A DNA stretch of 64,000 nucleotides, taken from the NCBI RefSeq assembly GCF_002796975.1, contig NZ_PEKV01000005.1, positions 407,396 to 471,395 of the forward strand, read 5' to 3'. The notes under the pieces are model-generated. The model saw nothing but the letters and a program-made list of their open reading frames with translations. It ran no database searches and was not told the origin of the DNA. The position numbers and the translations under genes were made by a program. Source of the stretch: Ferrovibrio sp. GTDB taxonomy: Bacteria > Pseudomonadota > Alphaproteobacteria > Ferrovibrionales > Ferrovibrionaceae. Of the stretch, positions 1-10,035 are shown in pieces (the first letter of the stretch is position 1; the number at the start of each line of letters is the position of its first letter).

Positions 1-205
1 GGCCTCGCGCTCGTTGCTGCCACCGGCGAGGCAGATATGGCGCACGGCGGTGCGCAGTTTCTCCGGCATGACAGTGACAGTCGCGGCCATGATTTCTGGG
101 TTCCTTTCTCGGTTGCATCTGGTTTATCGGAAACCCGGCGGGCGGACAATAAGGTCGGGCTACGGAGGATTTGACCGCGGCTTGGCGTTACGGCAGATTG
201 GCGCA

Positions 206-616
206 ATGCACAAAAACCTCCTCGCCTTCGCCTGCCTGATCTTCGTCGCCGGCCTTGCCGGCTGCGCCTCGCCGCTGGAGCAGGTGGCCGAGCGGGCCCG
301 CACCGAGATGGTCGGCATGTCGGAGGCCGAGCTCAAGGCCTGTATCGGCGAACCGACCGCGCTCAACCGCGAGAACGGCATCGATCTCTGGAGCTATTTC
401 CGCGAGACCGCCCGGTCGGCGACGACGATTTCCGATGTCGGCTACACGCCGACCAACCGCGCTGAGACATCATACGACTACTTCCGCTACTGCGAGGCGG
501 CCTTCTTCCTGCAGAACGGCCGCGTGCGCGAGATCGAGTTCCGCGGCCGCACGGCGACGGGCCGCGAGATCATGGAACCCTGCGGCGCCATCGTGGAGCG
601 TTGTGTCAAACAATAA
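206..616 (+). CDS. small putative lipoprotein (signal peptide/lipobox LAGC)
   Basis: ORF restarted at ATG 206; MHKNLLAFACLIFVAGLAGCAS lipobox. Confidence 0.7.
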   Translation: MHKNLLAFACLIFVAGLAGCASPLEQVAERARTEMVGMSEAELKACIGEPTALNRENGIDLWSYFRETARSATTISDVGYTPTNRAETSYDYFRYCEAAFFLQNGRVREIEFRGRTATGREIMEPCGAIVERCVKQ

Positions 617-624
617 CCCATATT

Positions 625-710
625 GTCACGGCCGGGCTTGACCCGGCCATCCACGCCTTTTCTTTATAGATCGCAAGACATGGATCCCCGGGTCAAGCCC
701 GGGGATGACA
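625..710. repeat. pair of intergenic palindromic repeats (gtcacggccgggcttgacccggcc / ggatccccgggtcaagcccggggatgac)
   Basis: two inverted-repeat units in opposite orientation between genes. Confidence 0.7.
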
Positions 711-736
711 AGGTAAAGAAAGGCTCTCGCGTCGCC

Positions 737-1042
737 ATGATCACCTGTTTCCTGCGCTACGAGATCGACCCCGACAAGGTGAAGGAATTCGAGGAATACG
801 GCCGGATGTGGATCCGGCTGGTGAAGAAGCTCGGCGGCACGCATCACGGCTACCTGTTGCCCAGCGAGGGCGCCAGCGACATTGCGCTGGCCAGCTTCAG
901 CTTTCCGAGTCTGGCCGCCTATGAGCAGTATCGCATCGCCATGGCTGACGATGCCGAATGCAAGGCGGCCTGGGACTATGGTCAGCAGACCAAATGCATC
1001 CGTCGCTGGGAGCGCAATTTCTTCCGCCCGGTATTTGAGTAA
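737..1042 (+). CDS. NIPSNAP-like family protein
   Basis: MITCFLRYEIDPDKVKEFEEYGRMWIRLVKKLGGTHHGYLLPSEG... fits the NIPSNAP pattern. Confidence 0.7.
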   Translation: MITCFLRYEIDPDKVKEFEEYGRMWIRLVKKLGGTHHGYLLPSEGASDIALASFSFPSLAAYEQYRIAMADDAECKAAWDYGQQTKCIRRWERNFFRPVFE

Positions 1043-1053
1043 TTAAGGAAGAT

Positions 1054-1121
1054 CGTCATCCCCGCGAAAGCGGGGATCCAGTCCGGCGGTAGTTCTGGGT
1101 TCCCGCTTTCGCGGGAACGAC
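1054..1121. repeat. pair of intergenic palindromic repeats (catccccgcgaaagcggggat / ttcccgctttcgcgggaa)
   Basis: two hairpins in the polA 3' intergenic region. Confidence 0.65.
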
Positions 1122-1133
1122 GGGAACCGCGTC

Positions 1134-3992
1134 CTAATGCGCCGCTTCCCAGTTGTCGCCGATGCCGGCTTCGACCACCAGCGGCACAGCCAGCGTGGCG
1201 GCGGCCTGCATCACATCCTTGGCGACCGCGATCAGCGCCTCGACTTCCGCCTCTTTCGCTTCGAACACCAGTTCGTCATGCACCTGCAGCAGCATGCGGG
1301 CGCTTAAGCCCTGCGCGGCAATCGCCGCCGGCAGTTTCGCCATGGCGCGTTTGATGATGTCGGCGGCCGAGCCCTGGATCGGCGCGTTGATCGCGGCGCG
1401 CTCCAGGAAGGCGCGCTCGGCCGGGTTCTTCGAGTTGATGTTGGGGAAATGCACGCGGCGACCATACAAGGTCGTGACGAAACCCTGCTCCTTCACCTGT
1501 TTCTTGGTGCTGTCCATGTAATCGCGGATACCGGGATAGCGCTCGAAATAGGCCTGGATATAGCTCTGCGCTTCGCGCTGCGGGATGCCGAGCTGGGCCG
1601 CCAGCCCAAAGGCGCTCATGCCGTAGATAATGCCGAAGTTGATCGCCTTGGCGGCGCGGCGCACCATCGGGTCCATGCCTTCGACCGGCGTGTTGAACAC
1701 CTGGCTCGCGGTCAGTGCATGGATGTCGATGCCGTCGCGGAAGGCGTCCTTCAGTGTGCCGATATCGGCGATATGGGCCAGGATGCGCAATTCGATCTGC
1801 GAATAGTCGGCCGAGATGATCTTGTGGCCCTTGTCGGCGACGAAGGCCTTGCGGATCTTGCGGCCTTCCTCGGTGCGCACCGGGATGTTCTGCAGGTTCG
1901 GATCGGATGACGCGAAGCGACCAGTGTTTGTGGCCGAGAGCGCGAATGAGGTATGCACCCGGCCGGTCTTCGGATTGACCGAGGCAACCAGTGCATCGGC
2001 ATAAGTGCTTTTCAGCTTCTGCAGCTGGCGCCAGTCCAGCACCACGCGCGGCAGTTCATGGCCCTCGGCGGCCAGTTCCTCCAGCACCTCGGCGCCGGTG
2101 GAATAGGCGCCGGTCTTGCCCTTCTTGCCGCCGGGCAGCTTCATCCTGTCGAACAGGATTTCGCCAAGCTGCTTGGGCGAGCCGATGTTGAAGCTGTCTT
2201 CCGCCAGTTCATGCGCCTTCTTCTCGAAGGTCTCCATACGCTGGGCGAAATCGGCCGACAGGCGATTGAGTTCGGCCGGATCGACCTTGATGCCGGCGCA
2301 TTCCATGGCGCAGACCACATCCGGCAGCGGCCGTTCGATGGTCTCGTAGAGCGACACCTGCTTTTCGGCCAGCAGGCGCGGCTTCAGCACGTGATAGAGC
2401 CGCAAGGTGACATCGGCATCTTCGGCGGCATAGTCGCGCGCCTTGTCGAGCGCCACTTCGGCAAAGGGCATCCGCGCCTTGCCGGTGCCGGTCACTTCAT
2501 CATAGCTGATCGGCGTATGGCCAAGATGGCGTTCGGACAGTTCGTCCATGCCATGGCCATGCTTGCCGGCATCCAGCGTGTAGGACATCAGCATGGTGTC
2601 GTCGTAGGACTGAATCTCCACGCCATAGCCGTGCAGCACCGCCATGTCGTATTTGATATTCTGGCCGATCTTCAGCACGCCCGGATCGGCCAGCAGGGGT
2701 TTGAGCGCATCAAGCGCCTGCTGCAGCGGAATCTGCTTCAGATCGCCGTCGCCGCCGAAATCCAGCCCGCCGCCGGCCTTGCGATGGCCGAGCGGCACAT
2801 AGCAGGCCTCGCCCGGCGCGACAGCCAGCGAGAAGCCGACGATCTCGGCCATGGTGGGCGAGAGATTGGTGGTCTCGGTGTCGAAGGCGACGAGACCGGC
2901 CTCAAAACCGCGCGCGATCCAGCGCTGCAGCGCGCCCAGATCCTGCACCAGTTCGTAATGATCGCGGCTGACCAGCGGCGTCTCGGGACCGCCTTCGCCG
3001 GGGAAGGCAATCGGCGTCGTGGCCTTATGCGCGGAGGCAATAGGCGCGCTGTACATGCTCTCCGGCCGCGCCGTCACGCCCGGCGCGCCGCCGCTCATAT
3101 CGGTGCCGCGCAGCTTGAGCCGGTTTTCGATCCGGCTGGTCAGCGTGCGGAATTCCATCTCGTTCAGGAAGGCCGACAGCTTCGGCCACTCCACCGGCGA
3201 CAGCTTGAGATCGTCGAGGCCGAGTTCCATCGGCACATCGTCCTTCAGCTTCACCAGCTGGTAGGAAATGCGCGCCTTGTCGGCATTGGTCAGCAATGTC
3301 TCGCGACGCTTGGGCTGCTTGATCTCAGCCGCACGGGCGAGCAGCGTTTCCAGATCGCCGAAAGTGTTGATCAGTTCGGCCGCCGTCTTGATGCCGATGC
3401 CGGGCACACCGGGCACGTTATCGGTGCTGTCGCCGGCCAGCGCCTGCACGTCGATCACCTTGTCGGGGCTGACGCCGAATTTCTCCATCACTTCGGCCGG
3501 GCCGATGCTGCGATCCTTCATCGGATCCATCATGCCGACGCCGTCGCGCACCAGCTGCATCAGGTCCTTGTCCGACGAGACGATGCAGACTTCCATACCG
3601 GCTTCGTTGGCGATGCGGGCATAGGTCGCAATGATGTCGTCGGCCTCGAAGCCTGCCTTTTCGATGCTGGGCAAACCGAAGGCGCGTGTCGCCTGGCGGA
3701 TCGGTGCGAATTGCGGGATCAGGTCTTCCGGCGTCTCGCTGCGGTTGGCCTTGTAGTCGGGATAGATCTCGCTACGGAAGGTCTCGCGACCTGCATCGAA
3801 GATGACCGCCATGTGGCTGACGGCTTCGTCATGCTCGGCCTTGTCGCGCAAGCTCGACAGCATGTTGCAGAAGCCCGACACCGCGCCGATCGGCATGCCG
3901 TCGGATTTGCGCGTCAGAGGAGGGAGCGCGTGATAGGCCCGGAAGATGTAGCCCGAGCCGTCGACCAGATAGAGGCGGTGTTTGGATGCCAT
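1134..3992 (-). CDS. polA: DNA polymerase I
   Basis: 952 aa; 5'-3' exonuclease N-terminus (LYLVDGSGYIFRAYHALPPLTRKSDG), pol A motifs (SADYSQIELRILAH, QVHDELVFE). Confidence 0.97.
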   Translation of the reverse strand: MASKHRLYLVDGSGYIFRAYHALPPLTRKSDGMPIGAVSGFCNMLSSLRDKAEHDEAVSHMAVIFDAGRETFRSEIYPDYKANRSETPEDLIPQFAPIRQATRAFGLPSIEKAGFEADDIIATYARIANEAGMEVCIVSSDKDLMQLVRDGVGMMDPMKDRSIGPAEVMEKFGVSPDKVIDVQALAGDSTDNVPGVPGIGIKTAAELINTFGDLETLLARAAEIKQPKRRETLLTNADKARISYQLVKLKDDVPMELGLDDLKLSPVEWPKLSAFLNEMEFRTLTSRIENRLKLRGTDMSGGAPGVTARPESMYSAPIASAHKATTPIAFPGEGGPETPLVSRDHYELVQDLGALQRWIARGFEAGLVAFDTETTNLSPTMAEIVGFSLAVAPGEACYVPLGHRKAGGGLDFGGDGDLKQIPLQQALDALKPLLADPGVLKIGQNIKYDMAVLHGYGVEIQSYDDTMLMSYTLDAGKHGHGMDELSERHLGHTPISYDEVTGTGKARMPFAEVALDKARDYAAEDADVTLRLYHVLKPRLLAEKQVSLYETIERPLPDVVCAMECAGIKVDPAELNRLSADFAQRMETFEKKAHELAEDSFNIGSPKQLGEILFDRMKLPGGKKGKTGAYSTGAEVLEELAAEGHELPRVVLDWRQLQKLKSTYADALVASVNPKTGRVHTSFALSATNTGRFASSDPNLQNIPVRTEEGRKIRKAFVADKGHKIISADYSQIELRILAHIADIGTLKDAFRDGIDIHALTASQVFNTPVEGMDPMVRRAAKAINFGIIYGMSAFGLAAQLGIPQREAQSYIQAYFERYPGIRDYMDSTKKQVKEQGFVTTLYGRRVHFPNINSKNPAERAFLERAAINAPIQGSAADIIKRAMAKLPAAIAAQGLSARMLLQVHDELVFEAKEAEVEALIAVAKDVMQAAATLAVPLVVEAGIGDNWEAAH

Positions 3993-4020
3993 TGAGAGAC
4001 GCTCTCCAGTTTACCACCAC

Positions 4021-4134
4021 GTCATCCTCGGCCTTGTGCCGAGGATCCATCCCGTCTAACGGCGCTTACGACGGTGACGGCGGAGCATGATACTGGCGGC
4101 GGTTGGATTCTCGGGACAAGCCCGAGAATGACGG
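4021..4134. repeat. pair of intergenic palindromic repeats upstream of polA
   Basis: gtcatcctcggccttgtgccgaggat and ttctcgggacaagcccgagaatgac. Confidence 0.6.
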
Positions 4135-4141
4135 TAGTAGT

Positions 4142-4333
4142 TTAGTGCCCGTGATGGCCTGCGCCGTCCTTCAGCAGATAGGCGCGGCCGCAATAGGGGC
4201 AGTCGATCTCGGTCTTGTCGCCCATGTTGAGATAGACGCGCGGATGGCCCAGCGCACCGCCGCCGCCGTCGCAGGCCACAACCGGGCTCTCCACGGTGAT
4301 GGTTTCGGGAGCGGTATTTTTCGTGGCCTGCAT
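4142..4333 (-). CDS. small zinc-finger domain protein (NDUFS6-like/COG4391 type)
   Basis: [69 protein letters not shown] motif. Confidence 0.75.
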   Translation of the reverse strand: MQATKNTAPETITVESPVVACDGGGGALGHPRVYLNMGDKTEIDCPYCGRAYLLKDGAGHHGH

Positions 4334-4451
4334 GGTCGTCTCCGAATGGGCTGGTCCGACCCCGGGTTTGACCCCCAAGGCCTGAAGTGATACCTACCGC
4401 AGCACCGTCTGCCACGCCAGTCTTACAGGACAAAAGGCCACCCCAGCCGCC

Positions 4452-5417
4452 ATGACTGCTGCCGATTTTTCGACCGATTCCCGCGCTTCCGGCCCTGCCA
4501 TTTCTGTGCGCGATCTGGTCAAGGTCTATGGCACGGGCGCCAGGGCCAAGACTGCCCTGCATGGCGTGACGCTGGACATCCCGCGCGGCAGCTTCTTCGG
4601 TCTGCTCGGACCCAACGGGGCCGGCAAATCCACGCTGATCAACATCCTCGCCGGCCTGGTGACGAAAACATCCGGCACCGCCGCCGTCTGGGGCCATGAC
4701 ATCGACAGCAGCACGCGCGCCGCGCGGGCCGCCATCGGCGTGGTGCCGCAGGAACTCAATCTCGATCCGTTTTTCACGCCGCGCGAGGCACTGGAATTCC
4801 AGGCCGGACTCTACGGCGTGCCCAAGGCCGAGCGGCGCAGCGACGAAATCCTCGCCGCGATGGGCCTCACCGACAAGGCCGAAGCCTATGCCCGCACGCT
4901 GTCGGGCGGCATGCGCCGCCGCCTGCTGGTCGGCAAGGCGCTGGTGCATAACCCGCCGGTGCTGGTGCTGGACGAGCCCACCGCCGGTGTCGATATCGAA
5001 CTGCGCCAGCAGCTCTGGGCCTATGTGCGCCAGCTCAACCGGTCGGGTGTCACCGTGGTGCTGACCACGCATTACCTGGAAGAGGCCGAGGCGCTCTGCG
5101 ACCATATCGCCATCGTCAACCACGGGCGGATCGTGGCGCATGACGCCACCCCGAAACTGCTGGCGCGCATGGATCGCAAAGATGTGATCGTCACCCTGGA
5201 GGCCGATCTGGCGACCGTCCCGGCCGCCCTGGATGGCCTGGAGGCGGAGCTGCTGGGCCCGCGCCGGCTCCGCCTGCATTACCGGCCGAGTCAGCTGCCG
5301 TTCAGCGGTTTGCTTGCGAAACTGCAGGCGGCCGGGCTGGCGATCCATGACCTGACCACCCAGGATGCCGATCTGGAAGACCTGTTCCTGGAATTGACGC
5401 GCAGCCGGGCCGCCTGA
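4452..5417 (+). CDS. ABC transporter ATP-binding protein (drug/CcmA-like)
   Basis: Walker A GPNGAGKST, signature LSGGMRRR, Walker B VLVLDEPT. Confidence 0.9.
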   Translation: MTAADFSTDSRASGPAISVRDLVKVYGTGARAKTALHGVTLDIPRGSFFGLLGPNGAGKSTLINILAGLVTKTSGTAAVWGHDIDSSTRAARAAIGVVPQELNLDPFFTPREALEFQAGLYGVPKAERRSDEILAAMGLTDKAEAYARTLSGGMRRRLLVGKALVHNPPVLVLDEPTAGVDIELRQQLWAYVRQLNRSGVTVVLTTHYLEEAEALCDHIAIVNHGRIVAHDATPKLLARMDRKDVIVTLEADLATVPAALDGLEAELLGPRRLRLHYRPSQLPFSGLLAKLQAAGLAIHDLTTQDADLEDLFLELTRSRAA

Positions 5418-5568
5418 GCCGGTCGGGCCGGACAGCCCCGGTATATCCGAGAATTTCGTTGCGCCGCACAGGGCCCTCTGGCAAAAGCGCGGTGTTGCGC
5501 GGGTGCCGCTCTGCCGTTCGGGCAGGGGCTTTTCCCGGCAACGGCTGAGCCACCAGAAAGGTGCGCAC

Positions 5569-6468
5569 GTGTTCGTCCTGAATTCCCCCACAGTGCAGGT
5601 TCCGCACAGCGGTCGCCGCGCGGCGCTCGTCACCATTGTGATCGGCGAGACCTATGCCGCCACCTGGGTGCGGCTGGCGCAGGAGTCCTGGGTTCGCTAC
5701 GCCAGTACCTACGGCCTCGATCTCATCGTCATTGCCTGTCCGCTCGATACGTCCGAACTGGCGGCGGCGCGGTCGCCGGCCTGGCAGAAGCTGCTGATCC
5801 TCAATCAGCCCTGGGCGAAGCAGTACGAGCGGATCGTCTGGCTCGATTCCGACATCGTGATCGCCCCGCATGCGCAGAACATCATCGAGGCGGCGGGGCC
5901 GGCCGAAAAAATCAGCCTGACGATTTCCGGCGGGCGCAGCTCGGATGCCGAGCGCATGGTGTTCATCGAGCGCCTGTACGAAGCACGGTTCCTGCCGACG
6001 GCAGAGCAGATGGTCTGGTCGGCCGAGGTCGAAAAGAACTACATGGACCACAAAGTCCCGCCGCACGATTTCATGTTCAACACCGGCGTCATGGTGGTGT
6101 CGCCGCAGCATCACAACGAACTGTTCCTGCAGTGCTACGAAGGCGAACATGTCGGCCGGCTCTATGAGCAGCCGCTGCTGTCGCATGAGATCATCGGGCG
6201 CGACCTGGCGCATCTGATCAACAGCCGCTTCAACTGGGGTGTCCAGGAGGCGCTGTTCTTCTATCTGCCGGAAATCATCACGCTGAAGCAGCGTCCGCCT
6301 GCTTTTGTCGATCCAGTGCTGAAGCTGGCCCGCTTCCTGGTGCGCTGCGAGCTGGCCAACAGTTATTTCCTGCATTTCTACGGCTCAATGAATTTGATGA
6401 AACGCCTCAGCCATGCGGATATATTCGGCGGGACTGCAGTCGAATTGTTTATAAATGAGGGCGGCTAG
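5569..6468 (+). CDS. glycosyltransferase-like protein (nucleotide-diphospho-sugar transferase fold), paralog 1
   Basis: GTG start chosen; KYERIVWLDSDIVI-type DxD motif; closely resembles the next ORF. Confidence 0.6.
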   Translation: MFVLNSPTVQVPHSGRRAALVTIVIGETYAATWVRLAQESWVRYASTYGLDLIVIACPLDTSELAAARSPAWQKLLILNQPWAKQYERIVWLDSDIVIAPHAQNIIEAAGPAEKISLTISGGRSSDAERMVFIERLYEARFLPTAEQMVWSAEVEKNYMDHKVPPHDFMFNTGVMVVSPQHHNELFLQCYEGEHVGRLYEQPLLSHEIIGRDLAHLINSRFNWGVQEALFFYLPEIITLKQRPPAFVDPVLKLARFLVRCELANSYFLHFYGSMNLMKRLSHADIFGGTAVELFINEGG

Positions 6469-6497
6469 AGATCGGTTCGCCCCGACAAGGGGCGGGA

Positions 6498-7397
6498 ATG
6501 ATCGTTCTCAGATACGCCGACAGCCTGGTGCCGAGGACCGGGCGCCGCGCGGCCATCGTCACCATTATCATCGGCGAGGAATACGAAGCCACCTGGGCAC
6601 GGTTGTGCCAGGATTCCTGGCGGCGTTATATCCAGGCCTTCGATCTCGATCTGATTGTCATCGCCTGCCCGCTCGACACCTCCGAACGGGCCATGTCGCG
6701 GTCGCCCGCCTGGCAGAAGCTGCTGATCCTGAACCAGCCCTGGTCGGCGCAGTACGAGCGGATCGTCTGGCTCGATTCCGACATCATCATCGGGCCTCAT
6801 GCGCAGAATATCATGAATGCCTGCGGCCCGGCCGAGAAGATCAGCCTCACGCTGTCCGGCGGGCGCAGTTCGGATGCCGAACGCATGGTCTTCCTCGAAC
6901 GCCTGTACCGGCTGCCGATCCGGCCGGAAGCCGAGCAGCGCGCCTGGATCGGCGATGTCCACAAATGTTACAGAAGCCATCATGTGCCGCCGCATGATTT
7001 CATGTTCAACACCGGCGTGCTGGTGCTGTCGCCGCAGTATCACAACGAACTGTTCCTGCAATGCTACGAGGGCGAGCAGTTCGCGCGCCTCTATGAACAG
7101 CCGCTGCTGTCGCATGAGATCATCCAGCGCGATCTCGCCTATCTGATCAGCAACCGCTTCAACTGGGGTATCCAGGAAGCACTCTTTTCCTATCTGCCGG
7201 AAACCATCGATCTGGATAAACGGCCGTCGGAAGTGGTGGAGCCGGTGCTGAAACTGGCGCGCTACTTCGTGCGACGCGAACTGGCCAACAGCTACTTCCT
7301 GCATTTCTACGGCACGATGGGCCTGATGAAGACCCTGGAATACGACGACGTGTTCGGTGGCGAAGCGCTGGAGCTGTTCGTGGATGAGGGCAGGTAG
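6498..7397 (+). CDS. glycosyltransferase-like protein, paralog 2
   Basis: RIVWLDSDIIIGPHAQNIMNACGPAEKISLTLSGGRSSDAERMVF, nearly the same blocks as paralog 1. Confidence 0.6.
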   Translation: MIVLRYADSLVPRTGRRAAIVTIIIGEEYEATWARLCQDSWRRYIQAFDLDLIVIACPLDTSERAMSRSPAWQKLLILNQPWSAQYERIVWLDSDIIIGPHAQNIMNACGPAEKISLTLSGGRSSDAERMVFLERLYRLPIRPEAEQRAWIGDVHKCYRSHHVPPHDFMFNTGVLVLSPQYHNELFLQCYEGEQFARLYEQPLLSHEIIQRDLAYLISNRFNWGIQEALFSYLPETIDLDKRPSEVVEPVLKLARYFVRRELANSYFLHFYGTMGLMKTLEYDDVFGGEALELFVDEGR

Positions 7398-7631
7398 GGC
7401 GGGGGATCGCGTCCCACCGCATCATTCCCGCGCCCAGCGGCTTTGCCGCTTTGGATATCCGGCGGCTTTGCCGCCTTACATATACTGTCGCGCAAAGCCC
7501 GACGGGCGGGACTCCGGAATCCCCCATCGCAAGCCGCATAAGCCAGTATTCACCAGAAATCCGCCAGTTTTCGTTGCAAATGTTCTCTTTTTGTTTTAGT
7601 ATGCGATTGGCCCGCTGACTACAAGACCGTA

Positions 7632-8363
7632 ATGGCACCAGCACTCCAATCACCATTCTTGAAACGTGTTACTCTCGATCCGTCAAAAACGGATCGAGAG
7701 GCATTTCCTTTCACCGTACTGCCGTATCTCGCTGACGAATTCGAACTCGATTTCGAGTCCGCCATTACCATTATCGTCGGCGAAAACGGTTCCGGCAAAT
7801 CCACGCTGATCGATGCTATCGCCCAAATGGCCGGATTTGCTGGCAAAGGCGGTAGTCAGGATCATCAGACCGGTGAAGGCGGCAAGGAGAACGCCTTGGC
7901 TCGGTCGTTGCGGCCGTCTTGGCTACCTCGTGTGCGTCGAGGCTTCTTTTTCCGTGCGGCGAGCTTTTTCAGTTACGTCGACTATTTGAGCGAAACAGGC
8001 GGTTTTGGCAATCTGGAACAACGTAGCCACGGGGAGGCGTTTCTGGATACTTTTCAAGATCGGATGCCCGCCGGACAACGCGCAATCTACATCCTCGACG
8101 AACCGGAAGTGGCGCTGTCTCCGCAGCGCCAGCTTGCCTTCTTGCGCATTCTGCGTGAATGGCAGCTCAGCGGCCAGGTGCAGGCGATCATCGCCACGCA
8201 TTCGCCGATCCTGATGAGCTTACCCGATGCGGCGTTGCTGTCGCTGGATGGCGGTGCGATCCGCCCCATCGCGCTGGAAGAGACCGGGCATTATCGCGTC
8301 ATCAGGTCGTTCCTCGGCAATCCCACCGCTTTTCTTGCCGATCTCTTCCGGGATCTCGGGTGA
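7632..8363 (+). CDS. AAA family ATPase (single-domain, ABC/RecF-like)
   Basis: Walker A VGENGSGKSTLIDAI; YILDEPEVALSPQRQLAFL; IIATHSP. Confidence 0.85.
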   Translation: MAPALQSPFLKRVTLDPSKTDREAFPFTVLPYLADEFELDFESAITIIVGENGSGKSTLIDAIAQMAGFAGKGGSQDHQTGEGGKENALARSLRPSWLPRVRRGFFFRAASFFSYVDYLSETGGFGNLEQRSHGEAFLDTFQDRMPAGQRAIYILDEPEVALSPQRQLAFLRILREWQLSGQVQAIIATHSPILMSLPDAALLSLDGGAIRPIALEETGHYRVIRSFLGNPTAFLADLFRDLG

Positions 8364-8630
8364 TCGTCCGCCATGCGCGCCTCCGCCTTCCTGCGGCAGA
8401 TGGTGGACTATGGCGGCGAGGGGCAGTTGACCGACCGCAAGGGTGGTTCGCTGCTGATCCGCGCCCCGGTGCGCCCGGCGCGCTGAACTCACACATTCCA
8501 CGCGAGTAATGTCACCTCTTGGACAAGGGAGAAAGCGAACAAGCTCAAAATAAGGAAAAATAAGACGGAATAAGCCCTGTCTAAGCATGCCATAAGACGG
8601 AACAAGCATCGGATAAGGCCGGCGTAAGTC

Positions 8631-8674
8631 GCGGATAAGCAGCGGATAAGCAGCGGATAAGCAGCGGATAAGCC
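8631..8674. repeat. four tandem 11-bp units GCGGATAAGCA, with a degenerate ATAAG array upstream from ~8550
   Basis: gcggataagca x3 + gcggataagcc read directly. Confidence 0.85.
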
Positions 8675-8767
8675 ATGACAAGCCCGGCAAAAGCCTGTAA
8701 TGGCGGGCCTGCCCCCAGCTTGCGCTGCCGGGGCCGGCTCGGTTAAGGTCCGGCCCGTCCAGACCCC

Positions 8768-8844
<77 letters not shown>

Positions 8845-8982
8845 ATCTTTTCAATAGTTTACATCGACTTAGTTCAAATCCCAAGGGGCCATTTTTGGCC
8901 TCTAGCTACAGCCTAGCTACAGCTACATTTGCAGAGCCCGCCCCAGCCGGGTCTAATTCGCCGCCGCTCGGGGGGCGAATCG

Positions 8983-9921
8983 ATGACAGATGAAGCTTTG
9001 GTGATGAACCTGGGTCTAGGCGCGCGCGCCTATGTAGACCTGGACGATTATGAGCGCTTTGTTTTTGCCGAGCGGTTACGAGCTTACTGCCTGTTTCCCA
9101 AAGACGAGATGGAGCGAAATTCTTACCTCGTCTGCAAGTCGGCCTACCGTCTCGAAGGCTTTAATGCCGAGGGGCCACACAAGGCGGTTCCGAAAGAGCT
9201 GCGCCGACTGCGATCGGCTAACCGCTCAAAATACCTGTCAGAAGAGCGACGATTCTACCGAACATATGACGGTGATAGCGCAGTGCTCTGGTCGTACGGC
9301 TTGGAGCTCTATGAACAATACGAAGAGCGTTTCAACTTGCAGGCCATTCGATTGGCATCTGTCTTCCTGACTTTACTTAAATTGGATCAGACCCAAGAAG
9401 TGCGGTCATCTCTCAGCCTAGCAAAGGCTACGCAGCTTCTATGCAGTGACAAAACTAAAAAGAAAAGATCCGAGACCGACAACGAACCAAAATCAAATTT
9501 CCGTCCGTTAGGCCCGCCCACAATACGCTTCAATATTGGTCGAAATGAGCGCGACTTGATGGATCTTTGGCGACACTACGCGTCCGCGCTCCCATATGTC
9601 ATTGCCTACGGTTTTCGCGGTCTATTAACCCTTATAGAAGGTAACATCAAAGATTCTAATATCGCTGATGAAGGAGACGGATTATTAGATGCCGAGAATA
9701 CATTTTATGCAAACGAAGGTGCAGTCCCTTTCGCGCTCGCAGCTGAGTTGTTTCTAACCACAAAATGCCCTCATCCGCATAAAAAACCATTCATCGCAAA
9801 ATCGACACTCTGGCAACTACAGCCAAAGGTGCTAGCCAATATCGAAGCCTCCGAGTTCAAAGGCGTGGAACCTCTTGTCGGAAAATTTCTAGAACAAGCA
9901 CTGAGCTATAAAGTGGTTTGA
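8983..9921 (+). CDS. hypothetical protein
   Basis: long ORF directly after the tRNA; ATG 8983 preferred over the upstream alternative start. Confidence 0.5.
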   Translation: MTDEALVMNLGLGARAYVDLDDYERFVFAERLRAYCLFPKDEMERNSYLVCKSAYRLEGFNAEGPHKAVPKELRRLRSANRSKYLSEERRFYRTYDGDSAVLWSYGLELYEQYEERFNLQAIRLASVFLTLLKLDQTQEVRSSLSLAKATQLLCSDKTKKKRSETDNEPKSNFRPLGPPTIRFNIGRNERDLMDLWRHYASALPYVIAYGFRGLLTLIEGNIKDSNIADEGDGLLDAENTFYANEGAVPFALAAELFLTTKCPHPHKKPFIAKSTLWQLQPKVLANIEASEFKGVEPLVGKFLEQALSYKVV

Positions 9922-9953
9922 GTTTGCGTAAGGCATAAAATGGGACAAATGGG

Positions 9954-9980
9954 TATTTAGGAGAAATTTTCTCCTAAATA
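9954..9980. promoter_or_regulatory. perfect 27-bp palindrome TATTTAGGAGAAA-T-TTTCTCCTAAATA
   Basis: 13-bp arms, 1-nt centre, 56 bp upstream of ORF 10036. Confidence 0.6.
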
Positions 9981-10035
9981 GGCAACCCAGAAGCACCGGC
10001 CAAAACTTACCCCCGTCTGAACGACGGAGTGGCAA

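Noticed and set aside
1953-3995. 680-aa + strand ORF antisense to polA
   Set aside because: Shadow ORF on the opposite strand of a clear polA gene in high-GC DNA.
4056-5636. 526-aa - strand ORF
   Set aside because: Antisense to a clear ABC ATPase and the zinc-finger gene; composition looks like a GC-driven shadow frame.
5302-7304. long - strand ORFs opposite both glycosyltransferase-like genes
   Set aside because: Mirror frames of the duplicated genes; their mutual similarity follows from the duplication.
8373-8486. 37-aa ORF after the AAA ATPase
   Set aside because: Too short and without a recognisable domain to call.
8631-8674. possible CRISPR-like array
   Set aside because: 11-bp contiguous units with no spacers; no CRISPR array or cas gene was seen anywhere in the window.
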